Shown here: positions 1 through 12,314 of the stretch, piece by piece
Layout of the letters: each line of letters starts with the position of its first letter
Position numbering within the stretch: position 1 is the stretch's first letter
Assembly: GCA_017311185.1 (NCBI GenBank)
Contig: JAESUZ010001528.1
Location: 124,001-188,000 of the forward strand
Length of the DNA stretch: 64,000 nt
From: Proteles cristata cristata
Taxonomy: Eukaryota > Chordata > Mammalia > Carnivora > Hyaenidae
Direction of reading: 5' to 3'
The notes under the pieces: model-generated
The model's input: only the letters and a program-made list of their open reading frames with translations
The model's database searches: none
What the model was told of the DNA's origin: nothing
Position numbers and translations under genes: made by a program

Positions 1-293
1 GGGCTTAGAGTCTTTGTATCTTTTGTAGGGTTCATGTTTGTGGTGGTGTCTCTGGTATCTTTGTTCCTTGCAACCTTCCTTCAGAGCATCCCCTTCAGGA
101 TTTCTTGTAGTGCTGGCTTAGTGGTGACAAATTCTTTCAATTTCTGTTTATTTGGAAAGGTTTTTATCTCTCCTTCTATTTTGAATGACAGGCTTGCTGG
201 CTAGAGGATTCTTGGCTGCATATTTACTGTTCATCACACTGAAGATCTCTTGCCATTCCTTTCTGGCCTGCCACGTTTCAGTAGATAGGTCTG

Positions 294-971
294 TCACCAC
301 TCTGATGGGTTTCCTTTGTATGTGAGGGCCCTTGTCTCCCTAGCTGCCTTCAAAATTCTCTCTTTGTCCTTGTATTTTGCCATTTTTACGATGATATGTC
401 GTGCAGAAGATCGATTCAAGTTATGTCTGAGGGGAGTCCTCTGAGCCTCTTGTATTTCCACATTGACTTCCTTTCCCAGGTCGGGGAAGTTCTCTGCTAT
501 AATTTGTTCCAGGACTCCTTCAGCACCTTTCCCTCTCTCTTCCTCTTCTGGGATTCCTATGATACGGATATTGTTGTGTTTGACTGTGTCGCTGAGCTCT
601 CGAATTCTTCTTTCCTGTTCCTGGATCAGTTTGTCTCTTTTTTTGTCAGCTTCTTGTTTTTCTAGAATGGTGTCTTCTAAGTCACTTATTCTCCTTTCTG
701 CCTCTTCAATCCGTGCATTGGAGGCCTCTAATTTATTATGTATCTCATTTATTGCATTTTTTAATTCTTCATGCCTATTTTTATTTTCCATTCTGTCTGT
801 AGCCATAGTTTCTTTGATGTCCCCTATGTTTTTTTCGAGCCCTGCTATTAATTTTACCATTATTATTCTAAAATTTTGTTCAGTTATGCTGCTGATATCT
901 GTTTTGAGCAGTTCATTAGCTGTCATTTCTTCTTGGAGTTTCTTTGGAGGAGAGCTCTTTCGTTTCGTCAT
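294..971 (-). pseudogene. L1 ORF1 (RNA-binding protein), broken by a one-base frameshift
   Basis: This is an open stretch of 225 codons starting with MTKRKSSPPKKLQEEM. It contains a long charged coiled coil (about residues 40-130, heptad-rich, with IEEAERRISDLEDTILEK) and then the start of the RRM-like domain (NNIRIIGIPEEE). L1 ORF1p trimerises by the coiled coil and coats L1 RNA. Comparison with the ORF1 of the L1 at 7879-8274 shows that a single base is missing near 304-316 after TYKG. The frame therefore ends in a premature stop, although matching sequence (RVVTDL..TETWQARKEW) continues in another frame to the left. The rest looks little decayed, so the copy was probably intact until recently. 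Confidence 0.85.
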
Positions 972-1777
972 TTTAGTTAGCTTTCCAGGCTCTTGTTGGT
1001 TTTAAAGACCTGTTATGCTCTCTGTTTCTATGAGCACTGCTCTATCCAAGAAGACTCTTTGACTTTCCAGGGCCTATCCTTTCAGAGATTGTTTTTGAAT
1101 GGTATCCCTCGGTCACTCTTGTTGGGACCTTAGTTATTTTATTTTCCTATTCGTAGTGATATTTGGGACTCTTCACCTTGTGTACTCTAGCTTGTTTCTT
1201 GAGGTAGCCCTGGAAAAGAAAACAGACAGACAAACACACAGGGAGCAGGAATACACAAACGCAAAGGAATACACAAACATTCAACTGGCATGCAAAGCGA
1301 GAGGGAAAACGAAAAAGTTAAGAGAAAAGACGGAGGAGGGAAGGCGAATAATAGGGAGTATAAAATACATAAAAGGGTCAAAAAGGGGAAAAGAAAAGGA
1401 AAAAAGAAGAAAACCGATGGACAAAGAACGGCTTAAAGCATAAACCTGGATTTCCCAGCTACAGTTAAATAGCCGTGTGTATGCAGTGCTGGTTGAAGAG
1501 CATAGAGAAAGAGAGAGAAGGCAGGGCGAGACGAGCTAGATTTGGAAATAGAGAACAGGAAGAAGGGATAAGAAGCTTTTTTCAAAGAGGTAAAGGTAGA
1601 ATATGGTTGGATAGGTGAGAGAAGGATGCTGGAATTATCCAGAGAAACTATATAGTCTAATTACTCCTGAGAGAAATAGCTGAAAATGTAGGTAGGTGTA
1701 GAATTTACATTTACAGAATGGACTTGTTGTGATTGTTTAAGCAAGCTGGCGACCAGAATTAATCAGGTCAGTGTTTT

Positions 1778-1909
1778 GGGGAAAAAAGCGAAAAAAGAGA
1801 AAGAAGAAGAAAAAAAGAAAGAAAAGAAAGGGGAAAAAAAGAAGAAAAAAAAGGAAAAAAACAAAAAAAGGAAAAAAGAAAGAAAAAAGAAGAAAAAAAG
1901 GGAGGAGGG
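1778..1909. repeat. Polypurine/polypyrimidine tract in L1 5'UTR
   Basis: About 130 bases made almost only of A and G on the plus strand, with only two C interruptions. It lies between the GC-rich promoter part and ORF1 of the minus-strand L1, so the L1 RNA would carry a polypyrimidine run. The lysine-rich reading frame across it is a low-complexity artefact. Confidence 0.8.
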
Positions 1910-2569
1910 CACCTCTCAGGCAGGGATGGGCGTGGCGTGATCCGATGCCTCAGGCGGGAGATCTGCCTTGGCCGTTGTGGGGAGGAGAGTGAGCGTGCTC
2001 CAGTCCCTTCTTGAACCCCGCGCTGCAACTCGCTTTTTTGGGCGTGTCAACTCCCCATTCCAGGGACGCAGCCGAAGTTGGTTGCACTCTTCAACCCAGG
2101 CCAGTTCCAATCTCCAAATCCCAGTCCGCGCGCCCCGCTGAAATTGCCTTAGACACAGCTTCCCAGGCAAACCCCTCAGGCTATTCCAGGCTCCCTGCTG
2201 AGCTCTGGAGGCGGAGTCAGAATCACTGCTTCCTTCTCTGGGTCAGGCTGGCACGCATGCACGGGGGCTTCACTGCTGGGTCCACGTAGCCCGAGCCCGG
2301 TTAGAAGGCTTTCTCAGTGGATTCTGCGTCCTTTTTCTCCCAGTCTCTCAGGTTTTGTAAGGTTTCCAATGGCTTCAGATCTTTTCTGTGTGATGTATGG
2401 GCGCGAGTGCAAGTACAGAGCTCCTTACTTCTCCACCATCTTGCCCTCTCTCCTCAAGTTTTCTAACATATTATAAAATTTATTGTTCTACTATGTCCAT
2501 TCTTTATTGTCTTTTTTCCCTCACTACTATACAAGCATGAAAGTAGGTATCTTTGTTATGTTGATTCAC

Positions 2570-2634
2570 ATATCCCAAGCACCTAAAACAGTGCTTGGCA
2601 TACAGTATGCATTCAATAAATTTTTGTTGAATAT
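2570..2634 (+). repeat. L2/MIR 3'-end relic
   Basis: The stretch with GCACCTAAAACAGTGCTTGG followed by a CAATAAATTTTTGTTGAAT-like end matches the very common mammalian L2/MIR 3' terminus. It is short and diverged. Confidence 0.6.
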
Positions 2635-3469
2635 GTTGATAGACAGTAATTAAAGTTATGATCATGGATGAAATTGCCTAAGAACATAAATGAAAAGTAG
2701 ATAAAAGGCCACATCTTTACTTACATGTCAAGAGAAGAGGAACCAGTAAAAGATTAATGACAAGGAACAGCCAAGGAGGTAGGTGGGTAACTTGGTGAAA
2801 ATAGCCTTACTAAGTTAGGATAAAACATGGTTCCAAGAAAGTCAACTGTGCTAAATATCAGAAATAAATTTATTATAGAGAAGCATCTCTTAAATTTAGT
2901 GGTTAAAAACTAAAGGAGAAGGAATAGAAAAAAAGTAATATAATTAGTATAGCTAAAAAAGTATATGTAGTAAAATTAGTATAGCTACAAAACTGAATCA
3001 TTCTCTGCATGTCTATATGGAAATATTATGCTCCATTTCATAAGCATCTATGACAGGTTTTCAGATACAGAGGGTTCAGTTCATTAACTTCACATTTAAA
3101 AACTAATTCTTGCTGTGCTTGCCTTACTCCATCCATATAAGTACTGCTATAATTAACTGTCAGTACAGATTAAGCAAATTTTGGTTTATAGTAACATGCT
3201 CTTTAAACATGAGGATTAATCATGTCATTTGAGTACAGATTAGACTTTTAAATCTCATTTCAAACCCATTTGAGTTTTAGTTATGTTTTTAACATTTATG
3301 GTCTAAAATACCTTCTAAAGGTAATGTCAATCTTATTATCTTAAAATCAACTAATATCTCTAAATCTTAACAAGGGCCACTTGTGGCATCTTTGTCCCCT
3401 AAGTCCCATGCATTCTTATACCTACAAGATTCTTAGTCAAATATCTTCAGAGTGAGCAAGATCAGAGGT
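2635..3469. other. ASB17 intron 1, no recognised feature
   Basis: AT-rich sequence without a convincing coding segment or a repeat I can name. I looked for the first ASB17 exon here and on the rest of 1-5979 and did not find it. Confidence 0.5.
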
Positions 3470-4520
3470 AGTTAGAGACAGCAGTGTAGGAGAATCCTAA
3501 ACTTATCTCCTCCAATGGACACAGCAATCTATAGCTACATATGCAACGATTCCCCCGGGAGGGGGGGAAGGGGGACAACTTAGCTGAATAGATCCTCCAC
3601 AACAAAAGATTAACAGGCCACATTTAGATGGATAAAAGAAGCAGAGACATAGTCTTGCCAAAATCCCACCCCCAGTGTGCCGACCCACAGACTGGAAGAG
3701 TTGAGAGGGATCTCACAAATATAGAACTTCTCCATGAACAGCAAGAGGTTTGTGCTCCACATCAGACACTCCAACCCTTGGGACTTTCATTGGAGAGTTG
3801 AACCTCCAACATAACTGGATTTGAAACGAGCAGGATTTATGTCCAGGAGAAACAGGGCTGTAGGGAATGGAGATACCACTTTTAGAGGACTCACAAGTAG
3901 ACTCATTCACTTTGGCACCAAGTACAAAAGTTGCATATTGAAAAATACCTAGGCCATATGTGAAGGAGATTCATTTAAGACTCTCTAAGAACAAAGGCAC
4001 CACCAGGCACCTTTTCAGCATTCTCCATCTACTTTGCTAGTGCTGGCACAAATAGGTACCAACCATCTTTGCACTATCCCTCTACCTTACTGTTTACAAG
4101 AAATTCATTTCGTATGTAAGGACACACAGAGACTGAAAGTGAAGGGATGGAAAGAAAATGTTTCATGCAAATGGAAGCCCTCCCCCACAAAAAAGTTAGG
4201 GTAGCTCTTCTTAGATGAAATAGACTTTAAAACAGACAAAAATGGGCATTATGTAAAAATGAAGGGGCCAATCCACAAGGAGATATAACATTTGTAGATA
4301 TTTATGCACCCAACATCAGAGATCTAAATATATAAAGAAAGTAGTAATATACATAAAAGGAGAAATTGACAGCAATAAAATAATAGAAAGGGGCCCTACC
4401 TACATGGATGGGTTGACCATTCAGACAGAAAATCAATAAGAAAATGTCAACCTTAAGTGACACATTACACCATATGGACTTAATATACATATAAACAGAA
4501 AACTGCATACAAACAGCCTC
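3470..4520 (+). mobile_element. Old L1 relic (5'UTR plus endonuclease fragments)
   Basis: Sequence around 3515-3600 (ATGGACACAGCAATCTATAG and the following CCCCCGGGAGGG) resembles the 5' region of older mammalian L1s. About 4020-4400 resembles the ORF2 endonuclease region (frame with LQEIHF-like residues, then peptide remnants with many stops). Large parts between are missing. It is heavily decayed and non-functional. Confidence 0.55.
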
Positions 4521-4730
4521 TTTTTGAATAATGGTTTCCTTGCCCTGCATAGTTGTCCAAAAGCAGTATTTATAGTTTATATGCTGTTCTGCAAAACATA
4601 CTGGTATTTTATTAGACCAATCAAGAGAATTCCAGATACAAAGGATCATGAATAAAATTTTCCTTTCTTTAGTCCTAAAAGTTATTTTTATTTGGTCAGA
4701 TCAAGACTTGAAAATATAAAATCACCTGTG

Positions 4731-4930
4731 GAGGCACCTGACTGGCTCAGTTCATTAAACATCTGACTCTTAGTTTCAACTCAGGTCATGATCTTGAGGT
4801 TTGTGAAATCAAACCAAAGTCGTTCTGCACTGACAGTGTGAAGCCTGCTTGGGATTCTCTCTCTCCCTCTCTCTCTCTGCCCCTCCCCCTCTCACACACG
4901 CTTTAACTCTCTAAATAAATTTTAAACAAA
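4731..4930 (+). mobile_element. Can-SINE (SINEC type)
   Basis: tRNA-derived head (GGCACCTGACTGGCTCAG), a decayed B box, a CT-rich body and an A-rich tail. Moderately diverged copy in ASB17 intron 1. Confidence 0.85.
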
Positions 4931-5120
4931 TATCTAAAATCCCCTGTGGTTGGTTATGCCATGTTCTATCCACATACAGAGACCAATTCATTAGCAAATA
5001 TAAATGCCTGTTAAATGAAAGAATTGAAAAGACTACGTCAAATTAGAAAAAAAATAAAATTTTGATTGCTTAAACCTACCTACAAATACCAATTCTAATT
5101 TTATTAAAGTGAAAAAAATA

Positions 5121-5299
5121 GGGGATACCTGTGTTTCTTAGTCAGTTGAATGTCTGACTCTTGATTTCAGCTCGGGTTATGATCTCACAGTTCAGTGGTT
5201 CAATCCCTGAGTGCAGTGCAGAGCCTATCTGGGATTCTCTCTCCACTTCTCTCTCTTTCTCTCTCTCACTCTCTCTGGCTAAAAATAAAGTGAAAAAAA
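5121..5299 (+). mobile_element. Can-SINE, diverged
   Basis: Head starting GGGGATACCTGTG, TCATGATCTC-like middle, CT-rich body, AAATAAAG tail. Old copy in ASB17 intron 1. Confidence 0.8.
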
Positions 5300-5673
5300 A
5301 TAGAATTAAGGTATTTGCACTTACTCTTTTCTCATCTAATCTTCAAACTCAATTCATGACTATGATCAAAATGAAAAGCAAACAAAAAAATTGTGTTCTA
5401 TTAATAAAGTGAAATTTTAAAAAGTTTTTTTTCCCCTTTTCTCTTTTAAATTTTCCAGTGCTACATGAGTTTTATAAAACTGGTTCTGGTAATAATAGGA
5501 TTTCTTCAATGAGAAACAAAATTGCCATTACTAAAAGTAAATACTTTCTGTACATTTAAATCTTTTGTTTGTTTTTACAAGTTCAAAGTTTAAATGTGTA
5601 ATAGCAATTTTTTAACTTTCAGCTTGGTCTAGATTCACAGAGTGAGAAACTCTTTTTAAGCAAACATAAAGAT

Positions 5674-5840
5674 AGGGGTGTCTGGGTGTTTCAGTCAACT
5701 AAGCACCCAGCTCATTTCAGGTCAAGTCATGATCTACTGGTTCAAGATGTATGGCCTTGCTTTGGGCTCTGCACTGACAGTGCGGAGCCTGTTTGGGATT
5801 CTCTCTCTCCCCCGCTCAAAATAAATAAATATTTTTTAAA
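5674..5840 (+). mobile_element. Can-SINE, diverged
   Basis: Head GGGGTGTCTGGGTG, TCATGATCTACTGGTTCAAG in place of the usual B-box region, CTCTCTC body and AAATAAATA tail. It ends about 140 bases before ASB17 exon 2. Confidence 0.85.
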
Positions 5841-5979
5841 GTCATATATAAAGGTAAGCTTACATTAAAAATTAAGACATTTAATACTTAAGATAATACT
5901 ATTAATTTACCATTATTATAAAGACAAAATGTTTACCACATTAATTCTGTATTCAGTGAAGTTTTTGTTTGATTCCCAG

Positions 5980-6259
5980 AACTTTCACACCAGTATACTG
6001 TCCAAGCCCACTAAGTGGCATCACACCTCTACTCTATGTAGCTCAGACAAGACAATCTACTATCTTAAAAATACTCCTGCAATATGGAATCTTAGAAAGA
6101 GAAAAAAATCCTATCAACATTGTGATAACAATATTGCTCTACCCCTCAAGAGTGAGAATAATGGTTGATCATGAATTGGTAGACATCCAGGAGGACGCCA
6201 AAACATGTTTACTGCTATGTTCCAGAGTGCTTTCTGCCATTTCAATCACGGAAATAAAG
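5980..6259 (+). CDS. ASB17: ASB17 exon 2 (middle part of ankyrin repeat and SOCS box protein 17)
   Basis: The exon follows a TTTGATTCCCAG acceptor and ends at AAG/GTAAGC. It supplies the last base of an Arg codon and 93 codons beginning TFTPVYCPSPLSGITPLLY and ending AISITEIK. I recognise the protein as ASB17 from close agreement with the human sequence as I remember it. The segment carries the ankyrin-type helices (GITPLLYVAQTRQSTILKIL, then LLQYGILEREKNP). ASB proteins are substrate receptors of Cullin-5 ubiquitin ligases, and ASB17 is reported as testis-specific. No stop or frameshift is seen. Phase 2 at the 5' border implies an upstream exon ending in two bases of the Arg codon, and that exon is not in the window. 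Confidence 0.93.
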
Positions 6260-6341
6260 GTAAGCAAAATACTGTTCTTTGTGTGGGGGCTCAAACATTA
6301 ATCATTTTTAATATTAAACTGTAAGACAAGAATAAAGTTAA

Positions 6342-6576
6342 TTTTTTTTTATTTTTTTAATGTTTTGTTTATTTCTGAGAGAGAGAAAGAGAGACAGCAT
6401 AAGCAGGGGAGGGTCAGAGAGAGAAGGAGACACAGAATCAGAAGCAAGCTCCAGGCTCCAGGCTCTGAGCTAGCTGTCAGCACAGAGCCCAGTGCGAGGC
6501 TCCAACCCATGAACCGTAAGATCATGACCTGAGCCAAAGTTGAACACTTAACTGACTGAGCCACCCAGGTGCCCCA
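6342..6576 (-). mobile_element. Can-SINE, minus strand
   Basis: The plus strand shows the T-rich tail first and ends with ACTGAGCCACCCAGGTGCCCC, the reverse complement of the SINE head. Flanks GAATAAAGTTAA (6330-6341) and GAATGAAGTTAA (6578-6590) look like a slightly decayed target-site duplication. Confidence 0.88.
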
Positions 6577-6877
6577 GGAATGAAGTTAACTTCTAACCTA
6601 TGAATTATATCCAGTGAAAGATTAATCATGGAGTGTAGGATTTTAAATTAAAAATAGATAAAATCTAAATTATCTCAAACATTAGTCCTTTATTTTGTAA
6701 TTTTGTCTTCTAAATATGAAATAATTTTAGCCCTTTATTTTATAATTTTGTCTTCTAAATGTGAAAGCATTTAAAAAGTTGAATCTATAGTTTTTTAAGT
6801 AGTTACTAAGTAGATATATATTATTATTATTATTCTAATATAATAACAACCTATGTTCATTAGGATTTCTATGTCTT
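6577..6877. other. ASB17 intron 2, AT-rich, no recognised feature
   Basis: AT-rich intron sequence. It contains a near-duplicate of a short motif (CCTTTATTTTGTAATTTTGTCTTCTAAAT-like at about 6688 and 6732), probably a small local tandem duplication of about 45 bases. Confidence 0.4.
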
Positions 6878-6890
6878 AAGAACACAATAA
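6878..6890. repeat. Target-site duplication, 5' copy (L1 6891-12314)
   Basis: AAGAACACAATAA here is repeated exactly at 12315-12327, directly after the A-rich end of the L1. Confidence 0.85.
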
Positions 6891-7327
6891 GACTGATCTT
6901 GCCTCGGGCACTAACAGGAGCTCTGCTTCCTCAGAACCAGCTGTGGGGGATACGGGAAGAGGTGGGTCCTCTGTCACAGAGACAGGAAGAGGGTATCCTC
7001 AGGACTTGCTGTGAAGGATTCCAGAGGACTTGGTGTCACGTCCACACAGATAAAAACCCGGCCTCCTCAGGACCTGGACGGAGGAGCAGGGCTACCTCAA
7101 GAAATAAGCCAAAGTACACATGGTGGAGAGTCCCAAATATCACTATGAGTAGGGAAATAAAATAACCAAGGTCTCAACAAGAGAGAACAAGAGACATCAT
7201 TCAAAGAACACTTTCTGAACGGACAGGCCCTGGTCAGTCAAAGAGCCTTATTTGGTACAGTAGCACTCAAAGGTACAGGGTACATAACAAGCTTTTAAAA
7301 CTAGCAAGAGATAGAAAGCTAGCCAAA

Positions 7328-8274
7328 GTGACGAAATGGAAGAACACTCCTCCAAAGAAATTCCAGGAAGAAATGACAGCTAAAGAACTGCTCAAAAAAG
7401 ATATAAGCAAAATAACTGAACAAAAATATAGAACAAGAGTCATAAAATTAATTGCTGGGCTTGAAAAAGGCATGGAAGACATCAGAGAAACTATTGCTAC
7501 AAAGACTATGGAGCTTAAAAACAGTTGTGATGAATTTTAAAATGTTATAAATGAGATGACTGATAAAATGGCGGCATCCAATGCACGACTGAAGAAACAG
7601 AAAAGAGAATAAGTGATTTAGAAGACACAATTATAGAAAAAGAGGAAGCTGAGAAAAAGAGAGATAAACTGATCCAGGAACACAACAGCAGAGTTCGAAG
7701 CTCAGCGATACAATGAAATGGAATAATATCCACATTATAGGAATTCCAGAAGAGGAAGAGAGGGGGAAAGGCACTGAAGGAGTCCTGGAACAAAATATAG
7801 CAGAGAACTTCCCCAACCTGGGGAAGGAAACAAGACACTGAAATCCAAGAGGCACGGAGAACTCCCCTCAGACGTAACTTGAATCGATCTTCTGCACAAT
7901 ATATCATAGTGAAACTGGCAAAATGTAAGGTCAAAAAGAGAATTCTGAAAACAGCTAGGGATAAAAGGGCCCTAACATACAAAGGGAAACCTATCAGAGT
8001 GGTGACAGACCTATTTACTGAAACCTGGCAGGCCAGAAAGGAATGGCAGGAAATCTTCAATGTGATGAACAAAAAATTTGCAGCCAAGAATCCTCCATGC
8101 AGAAAGCCTCTCATTCAGAATAGAAGGAGAGATAAAAGTCTTCCCAAATCAACAAAAGTTGAAAGAATTCTTCACCAGCCATACAAGAAATACTGCAGGG
8201 GACTCTATGAGGGAAATGTTGAAAGGAACGCAAGATACCAGAGACACCACCACAAGCATGAATCCCACAAATGA
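7328..8274 (+). pseudogene. L1 ORF1, broken
   Basis: Pieces in different frames. 7328-7540 gives MTKWKNTPPKKFQEEMTAKE (N-terminal start of the coiled-coil part). A decayed coiled coil follows at 7550-7860. 7879-8274 gives the RRM/C-terminal part (RSSAQYIIVKLAKCK..TYKGKPIRVVTDLF). At least two frameshifts and several stops. Compared with 225 codons in the window-edge L1, this copy is clearly older. Confidence 0.85.
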
Positions 8275-8278
8275 CACA

Positions 8279-11200
8279 ATGACTCTAAACCCATATTTTT
8301 CAATAATAAAGCTGAATGTAAATGGACTAAATGGCCCAATCTAATTGCCCCAATCAAAAGACACAGGGTAGCAGAATGGATAAAAAACAAAATCCATCTA
8401 ATTTCTGTCTACAAGAAACTCATTTTAGACTGGACGACACCTTCAGATTGAAAGGGATGGAGAAATATCTATCATGCTACTGGAAGTCAAAAGAAAGCTG
8501 GAGTACTTATATCAGACAAACTGGACTGTAAAGTAAAGACTATAACAAGGGATGAAGAAGGGCATTATATAATAATTACAGAGTCTATCCATTAGGAAGA
8601 GCTAACAATGATAAATGTCTGTGCACCGAATATGGAAGCAACTAAATATATAAAACAATCACAAACAGAAACAATCCTATGGATAAGAATGTGCTGGGGA
8701 TTTTAATATTCCACTTACAGCAATGCATAGATCAACAAGACGAAAAAATCACTAGAGAAACAATGGACTTGAATGACACATTGGACCAGATGGATCTGAC
8801 AGATATATTTATAACTCTACATCCTGAGGCCATGGGAATCACTTTCTTCTCAAGTGCACATGGCAGAGTCTCCAAGATAGATCACATACTGGGACATAAA
8901 GCAGCCCTCAATAAATATAAAAAGAATTGATCATACCATGCATGCTTTCAGATCACAATGCTATGAAAACTTGAAATCAATCACAGGAAGAAATCTGGAA
9001 AACCTCCAAAAACTTGGAGGTTAAAGAACACCCTACTAAAGAATGAATGGGCCAATCAGGCAATTAGAGAAGAAAATTTAAAAATATATGGAAACAAATG
9101 AAAATACAACAATCCAAACTCTATGGGATGCGGCAAAGGAAGTCCTAAGAGGAAAGTACATTGCACTCCAGGCTTATCTCAAGAAATTAGAAAAACTGCA
9201 AGTACAAATTCTAACAGCACACCTATGGAACTAGAGTGAAAGCAACAAGAGCACCCCAAACCGAGCAATAGAAGAGAAATAGTAAAAACCAGAGCAGAAA
9301 TGCACAATATAGAAACCAAAGAAACAGGTGAACAGATCAATGAAACCAAGAGTTGGTTTTCTGAAAAATAAACAAAATTGACAAATCTCTAGCCAGACTT
9401 TTCAAAAAGAAAAGAGAGAGCACCCAAATAGACAAAATCATGAATGAAAATGGACTTATCACAATTAACCCCTCAAAAATACAAGCAATTATCATGGAAT
9501 ACTATGAAAAATTATATGCCAGCAAATTGGACAACTTAGAAGAAATGGACAAATTCCTAAACACACACTCACTACCAAAATTCACACGGGAAGAAATAGA
9601 AAACCTGAACAGACCCATAACGAGTGAAGAAATAGAATCAGTGATCAAAAATCTCCCAACAAATAAGAGCCCTGGACCTGATGGCTTCCCTGGGGAATTC
9701 TACCAGACATTTAAAACAGAATTAATCCCAATTCTTCTCAAGCTATTCCAAAAAACAGAAATTGAAGGAAAACTTCCCGGACTCATTTTATGAAGCCAGC
9801 ATCACTTTGATTCCCAAGCCAGACAGAGACCCAGCAAAAAAAGAGAACTACAGGCCAATATCCTTGATGAATACAGATGCAAAAATCCTCAACAAGATAC
9901 TTGCAAATCGAATCCAACAGCACATAAAAAGAATTATCCACCATGATCAAGTGGGATTCATTCCTGGGTTACAGGGCTGGTTCAATATTCACAAATCAAT
10001 CAATGTGATACATCACATTAACAAAAGAAAAGATAAAAACCATATGATCCTGTCGATAGATGCAGAAAAAGCATTTGACAAAATACAGCACCCCTTCTTA
10101 ATTAAGACCCTCGAGAAAGTCGGGATAGAAGGAACCTACTTAAACATCATCAAAGCCATCTATGAGAAGCCCTCCACTAACATCATCCTCAATGGGGAAA
10201 AACTGAGAGCTTTCCCCCTGAGATCAGGAACACAACAGGGATGTCCACTCTCACCAGTGTTGTTTAACACAGTGCTGGAAGTCCTAGCATCAGCCATCAG
10301 ACAACAAAAGGAAATAAAAGGCATCAGAATGGGCAAAGAACAAGTCAAACATTCACTTTTCACAGACAACATGATACTCTACACAGAAAACCCAACAGAC
10401 TCCACCAGAAGCCTATTAAAACTGATCCAAGAATTCAGCCAAGTTGCAGGGTACAAAATCAACGTACAGAAATCGATTGCATTTTTATACACCAACAATG
10501 AAGCAACAGAAAGAGAAATCAAGAAACTGAACCCATTCACAATTGCACAAAAAACCATAAAACACCTAGGAACAAACCTAACCAAAGATATAAGAGACCT
10601 GTATGATGAAAACTATAGAAAACTTATGAAGGAAATTGAAGAAGACACAAAGAAATGGAAAAAATATTCCATGCTCATGGATCGGAAGAATAAATATTGT
10701 TAAAATGTCATTACTACCCAAAGAAATCTACACATTCAATGCAATCCCAATCAAAATTTCACTAGCATTCTTCTCAGAACTAGAACAAACTATCCTAAAA
10801 TTTGTATGAAACCACAAAGACCCCGAATAGCCAAAGTAATATTGAAGAAGAAAACCATAACAGGAGGCATCACCATCTCAGAATTTAGCCTCTACTACAA
10901 AACTGTCATCATCAAGTCAGGATGGTATTGGCACAAAAACATAGACCAATGGAATAAAACAGACAACTCAGAATTGGACCCACAAACGTACAGCCAACTA
11001 ATCTTTGACAAAGGAGGAAAGAGTATCCAATGGAAAAAAGATAGCCTCTTTAACAGATGGTGCTGGGAGAACTGGACAGCAACATGCAGAAGAATGAAAC
11101 TAGATCATTTTCTCACACAACACACAATAACAAACTCAAAATGCATAAAGGACCTGAACGTGACACAGGAAACCATCAAAATCCTAGAGGAGAAAGCAGA

Positions 11201-12060
11201 AAACAGCCTCCTTGACCTCAACCGCAGCAATTTCTTACTTGACACATCCACAAAGTCACGGGAATAAAGAGCATAAATGAACTAGTGGGACCTAATCAAT
11301 ATAAAAAGCTTCTGCACGGCAAAGGAAACAATCCATAAAACTAATTGGCAACTGAAGGAATGGGAAAAGATTGTTGCAAATTACGTATCAGATAAAGGGC
11401 TAGTATCCAAAATCTATAAGGAACTCACAAAACTCCGCACCCGAAAAACAAACAACTCATTAAAGAAATGGTCAGAAGATATAAACAGTCGCTTCTCCAA
11501 AGAGGACATCCAGATGGCCAACAGACACATGAAACGATGCTCAGCATTCCTCATCAGGGAAATACAAATCAAAACCACACTGAGATACCACCTCACGCCA
11601 GTCAGAGTGGCTAAAATTGACAAATCAGGAGACTCTAGATGCTGGTGAGGATGTGGAGAAATGGGCATCCTCCTACACTGTTGGTGGCAATGTAAACTGA
11701 TACAGCCCCTCTGGAAAACAGTGTGGAGGTTCCTCAAAAAATTAACAATAGAACTCCTCTATGACCCAGCAATAGCACTGCTAGAAATTTACCCAAGGGA
11801 TTTAGGAGTGCTGATGCATAGGAGCACATGGACCCCAAGGTTCATAGTAGCACTCTCAACAATAGCCAAAACATGGAAAGAGACTAAGTGTCCATCAACG
11901 GATGAATGGATCAAGAATATGTGGTATATTAATACAGTGGAATACTACATGGCAATGAGAAAGAATGAAATCTGGCCATGTGTAGCAACATGGATGTTGA
12001 GGGTGTTATGCTGAGCAAAATAAGCCAGGCAATGAAGGAAAGATACCATATGTTTGCATG
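8279..12060 (+). pseudogene. L1 ORF2 (endonuclease, reverse transcriptase, Cys-rich C-terminus), broken
   Basis: The start MTLNPYFSIIKLNVNGLNGP is the N-terminus of the APE-type endonuclease, which is then broken by stops to about 9000. The RT part is the best preserved: 9440-9793 (with [18 protein letters not shown]) and 9762-10703 ([46 protein letters not shown]). The catalytic motif is [11 protein letters not shown], where FADD is expected, which removes a metal-binding Asp. The C-terminal part follows at 10806-11267 and 11661-12014. Not functional. Confidence 0.9.
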
Positions 12061-12314
12061 TATAGGAGGATTAGGAGAAACTTAACGGATTACCATGGGG
12101 GACAAGAAGGGAAAAATAGTGGGGGAGAGGGAGGGAGGCAAACCAGGAGAGACTCTTGAATGCCGAGAACAAACTGAGGGCTGATGGGAGTGGGGGAGAG
12201 GGGAAGTGGGGTGATGGGCATTGAGGAAGGCACTTATTGGGATGAGCACTGGGTGTTATATGGAAACCAACTTGACAATAAACTACTAATTTTTTTTTTA
12301 ATTTAGATATAAAA

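Larger units (their letters stand above)
1..2451 (-). mobile_element. LINE-1, 5' end with 5'UTR and ORF1, continues beyond left edge
   Basis: The minus strand reads from an L1 5' start near 2451 (purine-rich start followed by GGCAAGATGGTGGAG) through a GC-rich 5'UTR (about 2450-972) into ORF1. The GC-rich promoter-like part is 1900-2440 and a nearly pure purine tract on the plus strand lies at 1778-1909. The 3' part (ORF2, tail) would lie left of base 1, so this could be a full-length copy. It sits in ASB17 intron 1, antisense to ASB17. The right flank has no visible partner for a target-site duplication because the other end is outside the window. Confidence 0.9.
6891..12314 (+). mobile_element. 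Near-full-length LINE-1, inactive
   Basis: This L1 of about 5.4 kb has a short 5' region (6891-7327), decayed ORF1 (7328-8230), decayed ORF2 (8280-12090), a G-rich 3'UTR (12090-12290), AATAAA and an A-rich end. It is bounded by a 13-bp perfect target-site duplication, so it is one insertion event. It is in the sense orientation in ASB17 intron 2. Many stops and frameshifts break both reading frames. The reverse transcriptase active site reads FTDN instead of FADD, so it could not be autonomous. Confidence 0.92.

Noticed and set aside
463..1443. Plus-strand open frames of 180 and 114 codons
   Set aside because: They lie opposite the L1 ORF1 and 5'UTR on the minus strand; composition follows from the antisense of the coiled coil and the purine-rich leader.
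1771..1992. Lysine-rich small ORF
   Set aside because: It is a translation of a purine tract in the L1 5'UTR with no sign of coding constraint.
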